Shown in pieces: positions 17,743 to 25,198 of a stretch of 64,000 bases of DNA. Position 1 is the stretch's first letter. The number at the start of each line of letters is the position of its first letter. The DNA is taken from contig JAFGYB010000041.1 of assembly GCA_016936355.1 (NCBI GenBank), positions 1-64,000 on the forward strand, written 5' to 3'. The DNA comes from Bacteroidales bacterium. Lineage in GTDB: Bacteria; Bacteroidota; Bacteroidia; Bacteroidales; F082. Under the pieces are notes generated by a model. The model searched no databases. It was not told the origin of the DNA and saw only the letters and a program-made list of their open reading frames with translations. The position numbers and the translations under genes were made by a program.

Positions 17743-18309
17743 TTATTCTGCCAGCCAGTTGGCAATCATGCGGGAACCGAATTCGGTCATGTATGATTCG
17801 GGATGAAACAACAGTCCACGGACGTCATGTATTTGATGACGGAAGGCCATGATCATGTTCTGCTCATCTTTTAAGGTTGCTTCCAAAGCGACGGGCAAAT
17901 CTTCATTTTTTACATACCAGGAATGATAGTGCCCGATGGCAAAGCGGCCGGGAAGTCCTGAAAAAACAGCATCCTCGGAAACAATTTTCCCCTGATTCTG
18001 AATGCCGTGCAGGGGAAACGGCAATGGACTGAGCACGCCGCCGTAGGATTGCACCAAAGCTTCAAATCCCAGACAGACTCCCAGAAAGCTTTTTTGACTC
18101 TTGTAGTGCTGAATAAAAGGCATCAGATCCCCGGCCTCATGCGCCAAACCCGGTCCGGGTGAGATCAAAACCTTATCAAAATCTGCCGCTTTTACGCTGT
18201 TCAACGCATCATTCTTCACCAGCAACCAGCTTTCCTTGCCGGCTTCCCTAACCAGCTGTACCAGGTTGTATGTAAAGGAATCGTAGTTATCGATGATCAG
18301 CAGTTTCAT
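17743..18309 (-). CDS. pabA: Aminodeoxychorismate/anthranilate synthase glutamine amidotransferase
   Basis: A 188-residue class I glutamine amidotransferase that supplies ammonia to chorismate-using synthases. The start IIDNYDSFTYNL, the oxyanion motif PGPG, the nucleophile in GVCLGFE (Cys79) and the His-Glu pair in FHPESYMTEFG are all present. Because the divergent neighbour is a PabB-type protein followed by an aminotransferase-IV lyase, I assign it to p-aminobenzoate (folate) synthesis, though such subunits can also serve TrpE. The frame extends 39 codons upstream, but a -7 element at 18325-18332 places transcription start just before the ATG at 18309. Confidence 0.9.
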   Translation of the reverse strand: MKLLIIDNYDSFTYNLVQLVREAGKESWLLVKNDALNSVKAADFDKVLISPGPGLAHEAGDLMPFIQHYKSQKSFLGVCLGFEALVQSYGGVLSPLPFPLHGIQNQGKIVSEDAVFSGLPGRFAIGHYHSWYVKNEDLPVALEATLKDEQNMIMAFRHQIHDVRGLLFHPESYMTEFGSRMIANWLAE

Positions 18310-18324
18310 CCGGAAGATTTCCTG

Positions 18325-18332
18325 CAAAAGTA
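18325..18332 (-). promoter_or_regulatory. -7 promoter element for pabA
   Basis: TACTTTTG on the minus strand, 15 bases before the pabA ATG. It decides that start, since longer frames begin upstream of it. Confidence 0.65.
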
Positions 18333-18369
18333 ATACTTCTGAGCGCAAATTCCGAAGCGGGGGAATTCC

Positions 18370-18377
18370 TATTTTTG
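18370..18377 (+). promoter_or_regulatory. -7 promoter element for pabB-pabC
   Basis: TATTTTTG on the plus strand, 49 bases before the ATG at 18427 and 37 bases from the opposing pabA element, giving a divergent promoter pair. Confidence 0.6.
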
Positions 18378-18426
18378 CCTTCAAAACAGGGTCGTGGGAA
18401 AGAGCAAAGAAATTATCAGGAAACAA

Positions 18427-19386
18427 ATGAACAGCATGGGTGCTGACCGCATTCCTTTCCTGTTTTTACTGGATTTTGAACTGAACGAACCCTTCATTGT
18501 TCCATTGACTGAAGCCCGTCCGGATGAGATTCTTTTTGACCTCAACGGGATAAGCAACTTCGAAACCGGGGCCGTTTCTGCAAAAAAACTGGAATTCCAT
18601 ATTGATCCCTTCCCAAAAGCAGCATACTGCAAAGCTTTTGAAAAGGTTCAGGAAGAATTGCGCTACGGAAACACCTTTTTACTGAACCTGACTTTCCCCA
18701 GTCGCATCGATACTAATTACAGCCTGAAAGAATTTTTCCATGCCTCTTCGGCAAAATATAAAGTCTGGTTCCGCGATCGTTTTGTGAGCTTCTCTCCTGA
18801 AATTTTTGTACAAATCCGCGACGGAGTCATCCGCTCCTTTCCCATGAAAGGAACCATCGACGCCCGCATCCCTGATGCAGAAAGCAAACTGTTGGCCAGT
18901 AAAAAAGAAAAAGCAGAACACTACACCATTGTGGACCTCATCCGCAATGATCTGAGTTTGGTGGCCCAACAGGTACGGGTAAAAAGGTTTCAATACATCG
19001 ATCACCTCCGCACGCACAAAAATGAGATTCTGCAAATGAGTTCCGAGATTGAAGGACAGCTGCCAAAAGATTTCAATTGTCATCTGGGAGATATCTTCAT
19101 GAGTTTGTTGCCGGCCGGCTCCATATCGGGTGCACCCAAAAAGAAGACGTTGGAGATTATCCGGGAAAATGAAAAAGGCAACCGTGGATTTTACACCGGT
19201 ATTGTGGGTATCTTTAACGGAAAAGATGTGGACAGCGGCGTACTGATCCGGTACCTGGAAAAAACCGAAAACGGTTTGCAGTTCCGCAGCGGCGGCGGCA
19301 TTACCGCACTGAGCAAGTGCGAAAAAGAATACGACGAACTGATTCAAAAGATTTATGTCCCTATTACTGGAAAGCATACGGTTTGA
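18427..19386 (+). CDS. pabB: Aminodeoxychorismate synthase component I (short form)
   Basis: A 319-residue chorismate-binding enzyme that aminates chorismate to aminodeoxychorismate on the way to folate. FPMKGTIDAR corresponds to the PIKGT motif of PabB, whose lysine forms the covalent intermediate. ETYPAGS-like LLPAGSISGAPKKKTLEII and RSGGGITALS are the C-terminal active-site blocks. It lacks the N-terminal ~130 residues of the E. coli enzyme, a short form that is common in Bacteroidota. The in-frame GTG at 18394 is possible, but the ATG at 18427 (or 18436) is preferred. Its end overlaps pabC by 32 bases. Confidence 0.9.
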   Translation: MNSMGADRIPFLFLLDFELNEPFIVPLTEARPDEILFDLNGISNFETGAVSAKKLEFHIDPFPKAAYCKAFEKVQEELRYGNTFLLNLTFPSRIDTNYSLKEFFHASSAKYKVWFRDRFVSFSPEIFVQIRDGVIRSFPMKGTIDARIPDAESKLLASKKEKAEHYTIVDLIRNDLSLVAQQVRVKRFQYIDHLRTHKNEILQMSSEIEGQLPKDFNCHLGDIFMSLLPAGSISGAPKKKTLEIIRENEKGNRGFYTGIVGIFNGKDVDSGVLIRYLEKTENGLQFRSGGGITALSKCEKEYDELIQKIYVPITGKHTV

Positions 19387-19972
19387 AAACAACAGATTCC
19401 ACCATCTGGATTTCCATCAGGAACGGATGAACCGTTCTGCACGGGAACTGCTCGGGTCCAAAGCCCCGGAACTGGAAAAAGAACTGGAAAACAGGATGGA
19501 TCAGTTCAGGGAAAGCAATCCCGGCGGGAATCAGTGTTTTAAATTCCGGGTTTTGTATGATCAGGAAATCCGAAAGGTTGAATGGGCCGTCTATCAACAA
19601 CCAACGATCCGTTCCCTGAAAATGGTGGAAGCATCCCAAATTGACTACTCCCATAAATATGCCGATCGCGAAGTGCTGAATGAACTTTTGATGCAAAGGG
19701 GACGGTGCGACGATATTTTAATGATCAAAGAAGGCCGCATTACCGACACTTCTTTCTGCAATGTGGTTTTTTACAACGAGAAACAATGGCTGACGCCTGC
19801 TTACCCGCTTTTAAAAGGCGTCCAGCGGGAAGTTCTGCTGAAGCAGGAAATCATCCAGACCGCGGATATCAGGGTGGAAGATTTGGGTAATTTTTCCAAA
19901 CTTCGCCTCATCAATGCCCTGCTTCCTTTTGAAAAAGCCCCTGAACTGAAAATCAGTCAGACTTTTTCCTGA
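19355..19972 (+). CDS. pabC: Aminotransferase class IV, probable aminodeoxychorismate lyase
   Basis: A 205-residue PLP enzyme of fold-type IV. The catalytic lysine is Lys101 in DYSHKYADR, followed by the typical DDILMIKEGRITDTSFCNVVF and TPAYPLLKGVQREVLL. Directly after pabB, with a 32-base overlap, it should release pyruvate from aminodeoxychorismate to give p-aminobenzoate. It is shorter than E. coli PabC (269), which matches the compact Bacteroidota version. A branched-chain aminotransferase role is less likely given its size and partner. Confidence 0.85.
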   Translation: MSLLLESIRFENNRFHHLDFHQERMNRSARELLGSKAPELEKELENRMDQFRESNPGGNQCFKFRVLYDQEIRKVEWAVYQQPTIRSLKMVEASQIDYSHKYADREVLNELLMQRGRCDDILMIKEGRITDTSFCNVVFYNEKQWLTPAYPLLKGVQREVLLKQEIIQTADIRVEDLGNFSKLRLINALLPFEKAPELKISQTFS

Positions 19973-20032
19973 TTTCCTCCCTAAAACAGCCTTTCCGAAA
20001 GCATTTTATCGATCAGATAAATGGATTTTCAA

Positions 20033-20040
20033 TATCTTTG
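20033..20040 (+). promoter_or_regulatory. -7 promoter element for the S46 peptidase gene
   Basis: TATCTTTG, 24 bases before the ATG at 20065. Confidence 0.6.
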
Positions 20041-20064
20041 AACAACCTAAAAAATGCATAACCT

Positions 20065-22233
20065 ATGAAGAAATTTTTACTCCTTTTAGCGATCTCAATC
20101 CTGACAACTTCAGGTCATTTTGCTTTTGCCGGCGAAGGCATGTGGATTCCCAGCCTGCTGAAACAGCTCAACGAAAAAGAAATGAAAGCCATGGGCATGA
20201 AAATCAGTGCCGACGATATTTATTCACTGAACCACAGCAGCATGAAAGATGCCATTATGCTGTTTGGCAGAGGCTGTACTTCGGAACTCATATCCGGCGA
20301 AGGTCTGTTGCTCACCAACCACCATTGCGGCTTCAGCTCCATTCAAAAACACAGCAGCGTGGAACACGACTATTTGAAAGACGGTTTCTGGGCCATGAAC
20401 CGGGGTGAAGAACTGCCCAATCCTGGGTTGACGGCTACATTGATGATCCGCATGGATAAGGTAACTGATCAGGTATTGCAAGGAGTCAATGATCAGATGT
20501 CCGAAAAAGAACGCAAAAGTGCCATTGAAAAAAATACCGAACAACTGATTAAGAATTTTGAGAAAGATTCACCCTACCAGGCCACGATCAAATCCTTTTT
20601 CAAAGGCAATGAATATTACATGATTGTGACCGAGACATTTAAAGACGTTCGACTGGTGGGGGCTCCGCCGTCGGCGATCGGAAAATTTGGTGGCGATACC
20701 GACAACTGGATGTGGCCCCGCCATACCGGTGATTTTTCTCTGTTTCGTATTTATGTCAGTCCCGACGGAAAACCTGCTGCCTATTCCAAAGACAACGTGC
20801 CGTACCAGCCCAACTACTTTTTCCCCATTTCATTAAAAGGAGTGAATGAGGGTGACTTTACATTTGTGTTCGGCTATCCGGCCCGTACCAACGAATATTT
20901 GCCCAGCTACGCCATCGAAGAAATCACGAAACTGGAAAATCCGGCTAAGATCAAACTGCGCACCCAGCGACTGGATATTTTCAAGAAATACGCAGAAACC
21001 AGCCCTAAGATCCGGATCATGTATGCATCCAAGCAAGCCGGAGTGGCCAATGGCTGGAAAAAAATGATCGGCCAGGACTGGGGCATCAAACGGACCCATG
21101 CCATCGAAAAGAAACAACAATTCGAACAAGACTTTCAACAATGGGCCACTGCCAATCCCCACAGAACCCAACAATACGGAGACTTGTTAAATCAGTTTAA
21201 ACAGGTATACCAACAAATCAGGCCGTATCAACAAGCGGCTGATTATGTTTACGAAGGAGCCCTGGGAGTCGAAGCACAGCGTTTCGCCCTTTCGTTTTTG
21301 CGACTGGCTGAAATCAGCAAAGAGCATCCCGGAGATACGGCCCAACTATATCAGATGGTGAAAAGTTTGCAGGCTCGTGAAAAAACGTTCTACAAAGATT
21401 ATTACAAACCGCTGGATATGGAAGTCATGGCGCAGCTGTTGAATACTTACGATAAGAATGTACCTGATGCTTATAAACCCGCCTGGTTTGCTGTCATTCA
21501 CAAAAAATTTAACGGTGACTACAAGAAGTTTACCGAATACACTTTCAAAAAAAGTTTTCTGGATGACCCCGAAGCCCTGAACACTTTCCTGAAAAACTAC
21601 CGGGCCAACGATTATAAGAAACTGGAAAAAGATCAGTTCTTTCAGATGGCAATGGAGATCAACCGGTTTGCCAAACAAAATATCTGGCCAAAACTGGATC
21701 AGTTGTCTGCCCGAACTGACAGTCTGATGCGGATTTACATGCGGGCTCAAATGGAAATGCAATCCGACAAACGATTCTACCCGGATGCCAATTTCACTTT
21801 GCGGGTTACCTACGGAAAAGCCGGCGGTTTTTCCCCTGCTGATGCCGTGGAATACAAAACCTTCACCACCATGAAAGGCATCCTGGAAAAGGAAAATCCG
21901 GATATTTATGATTATGCGGTTCCGGAAAAATTAAAAACCTTGTACAAGGATCAAGATTTTGGTCCCTATGCCGACAAAGACGGTAGCATGCACGTCTGTT
22001 TTGTAGCCAAAAACCACACATCGGGCGGCAACTCAGGAAGTCCGGTTTTGAATGCTGAAGGACAACTGATCGGGGTGAATTTCGACCGCGACTGGGAAGG
22101 AACCATGAGCGATCTGAATTACGACCCTTCGGTTTGCCGAAACATCAGTCTGGACATTCGCTATTTTCTGTTTGTTGTAGACAAACTGTCGGGAGCCGGC
22201 TATTTACTGGATGAAATGAAAATTGTAAAATAA
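20065..22233 (+). CDS. S46 family serine peptidase, DPP11-like (Asp/Glu-specific dipeptidyl-peptidase)
   Basis: A 722-residue periplasmic dipeptidyl-peptidase of family S46. The signal peptide covers about 1-22. The catalytic histidine lies in LLTNHHCGF (His86/87), the aspartate in the GGDTDNWMWPRHTGD region, and the serine in GGNSGSPV (Ser657). Eighteen residues after the serine, in GVNFDRDWEG, stands Arg675. In the Porphyromonas gingivalis enzymes that position is Arg673 in DPP11 (cleaves after Asp/Glu) and Gly in DPP7 (hydrophobic), so acidic specificity is predicted. The length matches DPP11 (720). It is followed after 1 base by methylmalonyl-CoA epimerase. Confidence 0.92.
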   Translation: MKKFLLLLAISILTTSGHFAFAGEGMWIPSLLKQLNEKEMKAMGMKISADDIYSLNHSSMKDAIMLFGRGCTSELISGEGLLLTNHHCGFSSIQKHSSVEHDYLKDGFWAMNRGEELPNPGLTATLMIRMDKVTDQVLQGVNDQMSEKERKSAIEKNTEQLIKNFEKDSPYQATIKSFFKGNEYYMIVTETFKDVRLVGAPPSAIGKFGGDTDNWMWPRHTGDFSLFRIYVSPDGKPAAYSKDNVPYQPNYFFPISLKGVNEGDFTFVFGYPARTNEYLPSYAIEEITKLENPAKIKLRTQRLDIFKKYAETSPKIRIMYASKQAGVANGWKKMIGQDWGIKRTHAIEKKQQFEQDFQQWATANPHRTQQYGDLLNQFKQVYQQIRPYQQAADYVYEGALGVEAQRFALSFLRLAEISKEHPGDTAQLYQMVKSLQAREKTFYKDYYKPLDMEVMAQLLNTYDKNVPDAYKPAWFAVIHKKFNGDYKKFTEYTFKKSFLDDPEALNTFLKNYRANDYKKLEKDQFFQMAMEINRFAKQNIWPKLDQLSARTDSLMRIYMRAQMEMQSDKRFYPDANFTLRVTYGKAGGFSPADAVEYKTFTTMKGILEKENPDIYDYAVPEKLKTLYKDQDFGPYADKDGSMHVCFVAKNHTSGGNSGSPVLNAEGQLIGVNFDRDWEGTMSDLNYDPSVCRNISLDIRYFLFVVDKLSGAGYLLDEMKIVK

Positions 22234-22234
22234 C

Positions 22235-22645
22235 ATGGATATCAGTCATATTGAACACATCGGCATAGCCGTTAAAGATTTGAGCAAGGCCATTGAATAT
22301 TATGAGCAGGTACTCGGATTGAAATGCTATGCCATTGAAGAAGTAAAGGATCAGAAAGTAAAAACTGCTTTCTTTCAGGTAGGGCAAACCAAGATTGAAC
22401 TGCTGGAGAGTACCGCAGAAGATGGACCCGTTGCCCGATACATTGAGAAGAAAGGCGAAGGCATCCACCACATGGCCTTTGCCGTAAAGGATCTCAACAA
22501 GGCGTTGAACGAAGCGGAAGAAAAGGGAATACAACTGATCGACAAGCAACCCAGAGGCGGTGCAGAAGGGCTGAACATCGCTTTCCTGCATCCTAAATCC
22601 ACCTTTGGGGTGTTAACGGAGTTCTGCGAACATCCCGAAAAATAG
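22235..22645 (+). CDS. mce: Methylmalonyl-CoA epimerase
   Basis: A 136-residue vicinal-oxygen-chelate protein that interconverts (S)- and (R)-methylmalonyl-CoA. The two halves start IEHIGIAVKDLSKAIEYY and GIHHMAFAVKDLNKALNE, each carrying a metal-binding His, with Glu ligands in TKIELLE and TEFCEHP. The length is standard. It lies one base after the S46 peptidase gene, so the two are transcribed together. With the cobalamin adenosyltransferase at 2034 it points to a B12-dependent methylmalonyl-CoA route, although no mutase gene is in the window. Confidence 0.94.
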   Translation: MDISHIEHIGIAVKDLSKAIEYYEQVLGLKCYAIEEVKDQKVKTAFFQVGQTKIELLESTAEDGPVARYIEKKGEGIHHMAFAVKDLNKALNEAEEKGIQLIDKQPRGGAEGLNIAFLHPKSTFGVLTEFCEHPEK

Positions 22646-22695
22646 AGAAAAGCAAATTTGACGTATTTTGCGGCTCGTGTAAACAGCTTTTCTCT

Positions 22696-22703
22696 TATTT
22701 TTG
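22696..22703 (+). promoter_or_regulatory. -7 promoter element for udk
   Basis: TATTTTTG, 46 bases before the ATG at 22750. Confidence 0.55.
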
Positions 22704-22749
22704 CAGCATCAATGATTGTTACACTTCAGCATAACCAAACCGGATCAGG

Positions 22750-23385
22750 ATGTTAGTTATTGGAATTGCAGGCGGCAGTGGATCGGGAAAAACCACTGTT
22801 GTAAGGAAAATTGTAAAAGCCTTACCCAAAGACTCAGTCGCCATTATTACACAGGATTCATATTATTACGACAACGGTGATTTGAGTCCCGAAGAAAAAC
22901 TTAAAATCAATTTCGACCATCCCAAGTCCATCGAATGGCCCCTGCTGATCAAACACCTCCATCAGCTGCAGCGGGGCGAAAGCATTGAGATGCCCATTTA
23001 TTCATATGTTACGTGTGCCCGTGCCCGGGAAACCCAGCTGGTCAAACCCAGACCGGTGATCATTGTGGAAGGAATTTTGATCATGACTCAGCCTGAGATG
23101 CGCAAGCTGCTTGACATTAAACTTTTTGTTTCTACCGATAGCGACGAGCGCCTGATGCGCATCATCCGCCGCGACATTCAGGAAAGAGGCCGAAACTACG
23201 AAGATGCCATGAGTCATTATTCCAAGTTTGTAAAGCCCATGCATCAGCAATTTATTGAACCTACCAAAATGTTTGCCGATGTCATCATCCCCGAAGGAGG
23301 AAACAACCTTGTTGCCATCGATATGGTGGTTTCCCGGATCAAGCTCAACCTGGATCAAACCGTAGGTCAGCCTTCCAATTCCTGA
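22750..23385 (+). CDS. udk: Uridine kinase
   Basis: A 211-residue P-loop kinase that phosphorylates uridine and cytidine to UMP and CMP in pyrimidine salvage. Walker A GIAGGSGSGKTTV lies at about residues 5-17. The nucleoside-binding segment QDSYYYDNGDLSPEEKLKINFDHP and the lid RRDIQERGRN follow. Length and arrangement are normal. It has its own promoter. Confidence 0.96.
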   Translation: MLVIGIAGGSGSGKTTVVRKIVKALPKDSVAIITQDSYYYDNGDLSPEEKLKINFDHPKSIEWPLLIKHLHQLQRGESIEMPIYSYVTCARARETQLVKPRPVIIVEGILIMTQPEMRKLLDIKLFVSTDSDERLMRIIRRDIQERGRNYEDAMSHYSKFVKPMHQQFIEPTKMFADVIIPEGGNNLVAIDMVVSRIKLNLDQTVGQPSNS

Positions 23386-23413
23386 CGGACTCTTATCCTA
23401 CACAAATTACTTG

Positions 23414-23421
23414 TATTTTTG
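23414..23421 (+). promoter_or_regulatory. -7 promoter element for the DUF1289 gene
   Basis: TATTTTTG, 46 bases before the ATG at 23468. Confidence 0.5.
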
Positions 23422-23467
23422 CCGTCCATAGCCGGCCAACGGTTTTCACATTAATGCTGAATAGAGA

Positions 23468-23674
23468 ATGCTCAAAAATAAAAGCTCCGTAAAAAGTCCC
23501 TGTATCCACGTTTGCACACTGGACGAAAACAAAATCTGTATGGGTTGTCATCGCAGCGTGGAAGATGTTCGCAACTGGTACCGCTATACAGACGAGGAAA
23601 AAGAACAGGCGATTAAAGATGCAGAGGAACGTCGGCGCGTCAAAGACGAAAATATTTTTGATCATTACGTTTAA
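23468..23674 (+). CDS. DUF1289 domain-containing small protein
   Basis: A 68-residue protein with the DUF1289 cysteine pattern SPCIHVCTLDENKICMGCHRS (C-x3-C...C-x2-C), which probably binds zinc or an iron-sulfur cluster, followed by the typical 'W' helix NWYRYTDEEKEQAI. Function unknown. It is the last plus-strand gene before a 534-base stretch without an intact gene. Confidence 0.87.
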   Translation: MLKNKSSVKSPCIHVCTLDENKICMGCHRSVEDVRNWYRYTDEEKEQAIKDAEERRRVKDENIFDHYV

Positions 23675-24036
23675 AATGTATCCATTTTCGGATATGCCAC
23701 ACCGATAGCGGAGTAGTCAATCCCTTGCCCTTTCAGGAAAATTTTCAGTACCCTTCTGTTGTACAGCCCTTTATTAATTGTGGCCCGTCATTTGCTAATG
23801 GAAGGCGTCCATCTTCCTAAGAATATGGTTCGCCCTCGGTGAAAGGCAACTGCGTTTCCTGCTCACCAAAGTATTTCGTTCTTTATAGTTCGGTTAAGGA
23901 TTGAACTAAAAATCTGTTTTGCTGAAAATTAAAATGCATGACTACACTTTCTCAACCGGTAACTCTTTCATTATGGTAAGTATGAAAACCCGATAGCAAA
24001 TGGCACTTACGAAAACCTACATTTGCTCAAAAAAAG
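23675..24036. other. Intergenic stretch with a possible decayed minus-strand gene
   Basis: No intact gene is seen between 23675 and the promoter at 24155. On the minus strand, short stop-bounded frames look protein-like. About 38 codons end at a TAA at 23673-23675 (reading KGLYNRRVLKIFLKGQGIDY, then SAIGVAYPK). Upstream, in a different frame at about 23820-23880, is EYFGEQETQLPFTEGEPY. Together they suggest a frameshifted relic, but I do not recognise the parent family. Confidence 0.3.
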
Positions 24037-24067
24037 AATTGCTCCATTCCCGGAGCAATTTTTTTTT
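24037..24067. terminator. Bidirectional hairpin terminator
   Basis: AATTGCTCC (24037-24045) pairs with GGAGCAATT (24052-24060) around loop ATTCCC, with a T run on both strands. Confidence 0.7.
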
Positions 24068-24154
24068 CATGGAACAACAAAGTCCACGGGCATTACGTTA
24101 TTTAACTGAAGAACGTAAATTTCGTTAAAATCCTCTCTTTTATTCATATAGAAA

Positions 24155-24185
24155 GTTGATTTTCGTTTTTTGTTTATTACCTTTG
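24155..24185 (+). promoter_or_regulatory. Promoter of the coiled-coil membrane protein gene
   Basis: -33 GTTG at 24155-24158 and -7 TACCTTTG at 24178-24185, 19 bases apart. It excludes the in-frame TTG at 24170 as a start. Confidence 0.7.
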
Positions 24186-24208
24186 CACTCTTAATTATAT
24201 TTAGGAAT

Positions 24209-25132
24209 ATGGAAAATCAATCAACACCAAACGGAACAAAAGCCCCGAACAAGAATACGGGACTCATTGTTGCTCTTGCTATTTTTATTATTGCCGCCAT
24301 TGGATTGGGTATTTGGCTCTTTTCTGTCCAGGGAAACATGAAAGCTTTGAAAGCGGAAAAAGAAGCACAAAAGACAGAATTGATGAATCAGTTGAATTCA
24401 TTGATGAAACAACACGACCAGCTGAAAGTGGAATACGGTTCACTTTCCGACTCATTAGCTACAAAAGACAGTGTGATCCAGGCCAATGCAACGGAAATTA
24501 AAAAACTGATGGCTACCCGCTGGGAATATTTCAAAGTGCGAAAAAAATTGCACAACCTGCAACTCATCGAACAGGGTTTTGTACGCCAAATGGATTCATT
24601 ATACCGTGTGAACAAAGCTTTGAAAGTGGAAAACAACATGATTAAAGAGCAGGTTCAGACAGAAAAAGCAAAGAATGTAAAACTGTCACAGGAAAAACAA
24701 GAACTGGCCGGTAAAGTAGAAACCGCCAGCATCATTCCTGTCTACAATCTGACCGCTGAAGGGGTTCACGTAACCGGTACCGGAAGAGAAAGAAAAACAG
24801 ATAAAGTAAAACGGATCAATAAGATCAAAGTTTGCTTCACTGCTGGAGCTAATAAAATTACTCAACCCGGTGTAAAAGACTTCTATGTACGCATTGCACA
24901 GCCCGACAAAAAGATTCTCACCATTGATAACGGCGATGAATACTCATTCGAATTTCAGGGCAACAAACTGCAATACAGCATCATGAAAGAAGTTGACTAT
25001 CAAAATCAGTCCGTGGATATTTGTGTGTACTGGTCCAAATCACAGGCAAAAGAATTGCCGAAAGGCTTGTACCATGTAGACATCTACGCAAACAACCACA
25101 ACATTGCTACCACTTCTTTCACACTGAAATAA
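24209..25132 (+). CDS. Membrane-anchored coiled-coil protein of unknown function
   Basis: A 307-residue protein with a short polar N-terminus, one membrane helix at about 20-42 (GLIVALAIFIIAAIGLGIWLF), a long coiled coil at about 45-175 rich in K, E, Q and L, and a C-terminal beta-like domain (about 180-307, 'YNLTAEGVHVTGTGRERKTDK' to the end). The C-terminal domain should lie in the periplasm. The architecture resembles envelope tethering or sensing proteins, but I recognise no named family. It has a well-formed promoter and a shared terminator with glyS, so it is transcribed alone. The start ATG at 24209 lies 23 bases after the -7 element. Confidence 0.75.
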   Translation: MENQSTPNGTKAPNKNTGLIVALAIFIIAAIGLGIWLFSVQGNMKALKAEKEAQKTELMNQLNSLMKQHDQLKVEYGSLSDSLATKDSVIQANATEIKKLMATRWEYFKVRKKLHNLQLIEQGFVRQMDSLYRVNKALKVENNMIKEQVQTEKAKNVKLSQEKQELAGKVETASIIPVYNLTAEGVHVTGTGRERKTDKVKRINKIKVCFTAGANKITQPGVKDFYVRIAQPDKKILTIDNGDEYSFEFQGNKLQYSIMKEVDYQNQSVDICVYWSKSQAKELPKGLYHVDIYANNHNIATTSFTLK

Positions 25133-25151
25133 GAACCTAACAGATCGATAC

Positions 25152-25182
25152 AAAAAAAGCGGAGTAAAACTCCGCTTTTTTT
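25152..25182. terminator. Bidirectional terminator between the coiled-coil gene and glyS
   Basis: GCGGAG / CTCCGC stem with loop TAAAA, extended by seven A on the left and seven T on the right. It can serve both converging genes. Confidence 0.85.
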
Positions 25183-25198
25183 ATGCCCTTATTTTTCT

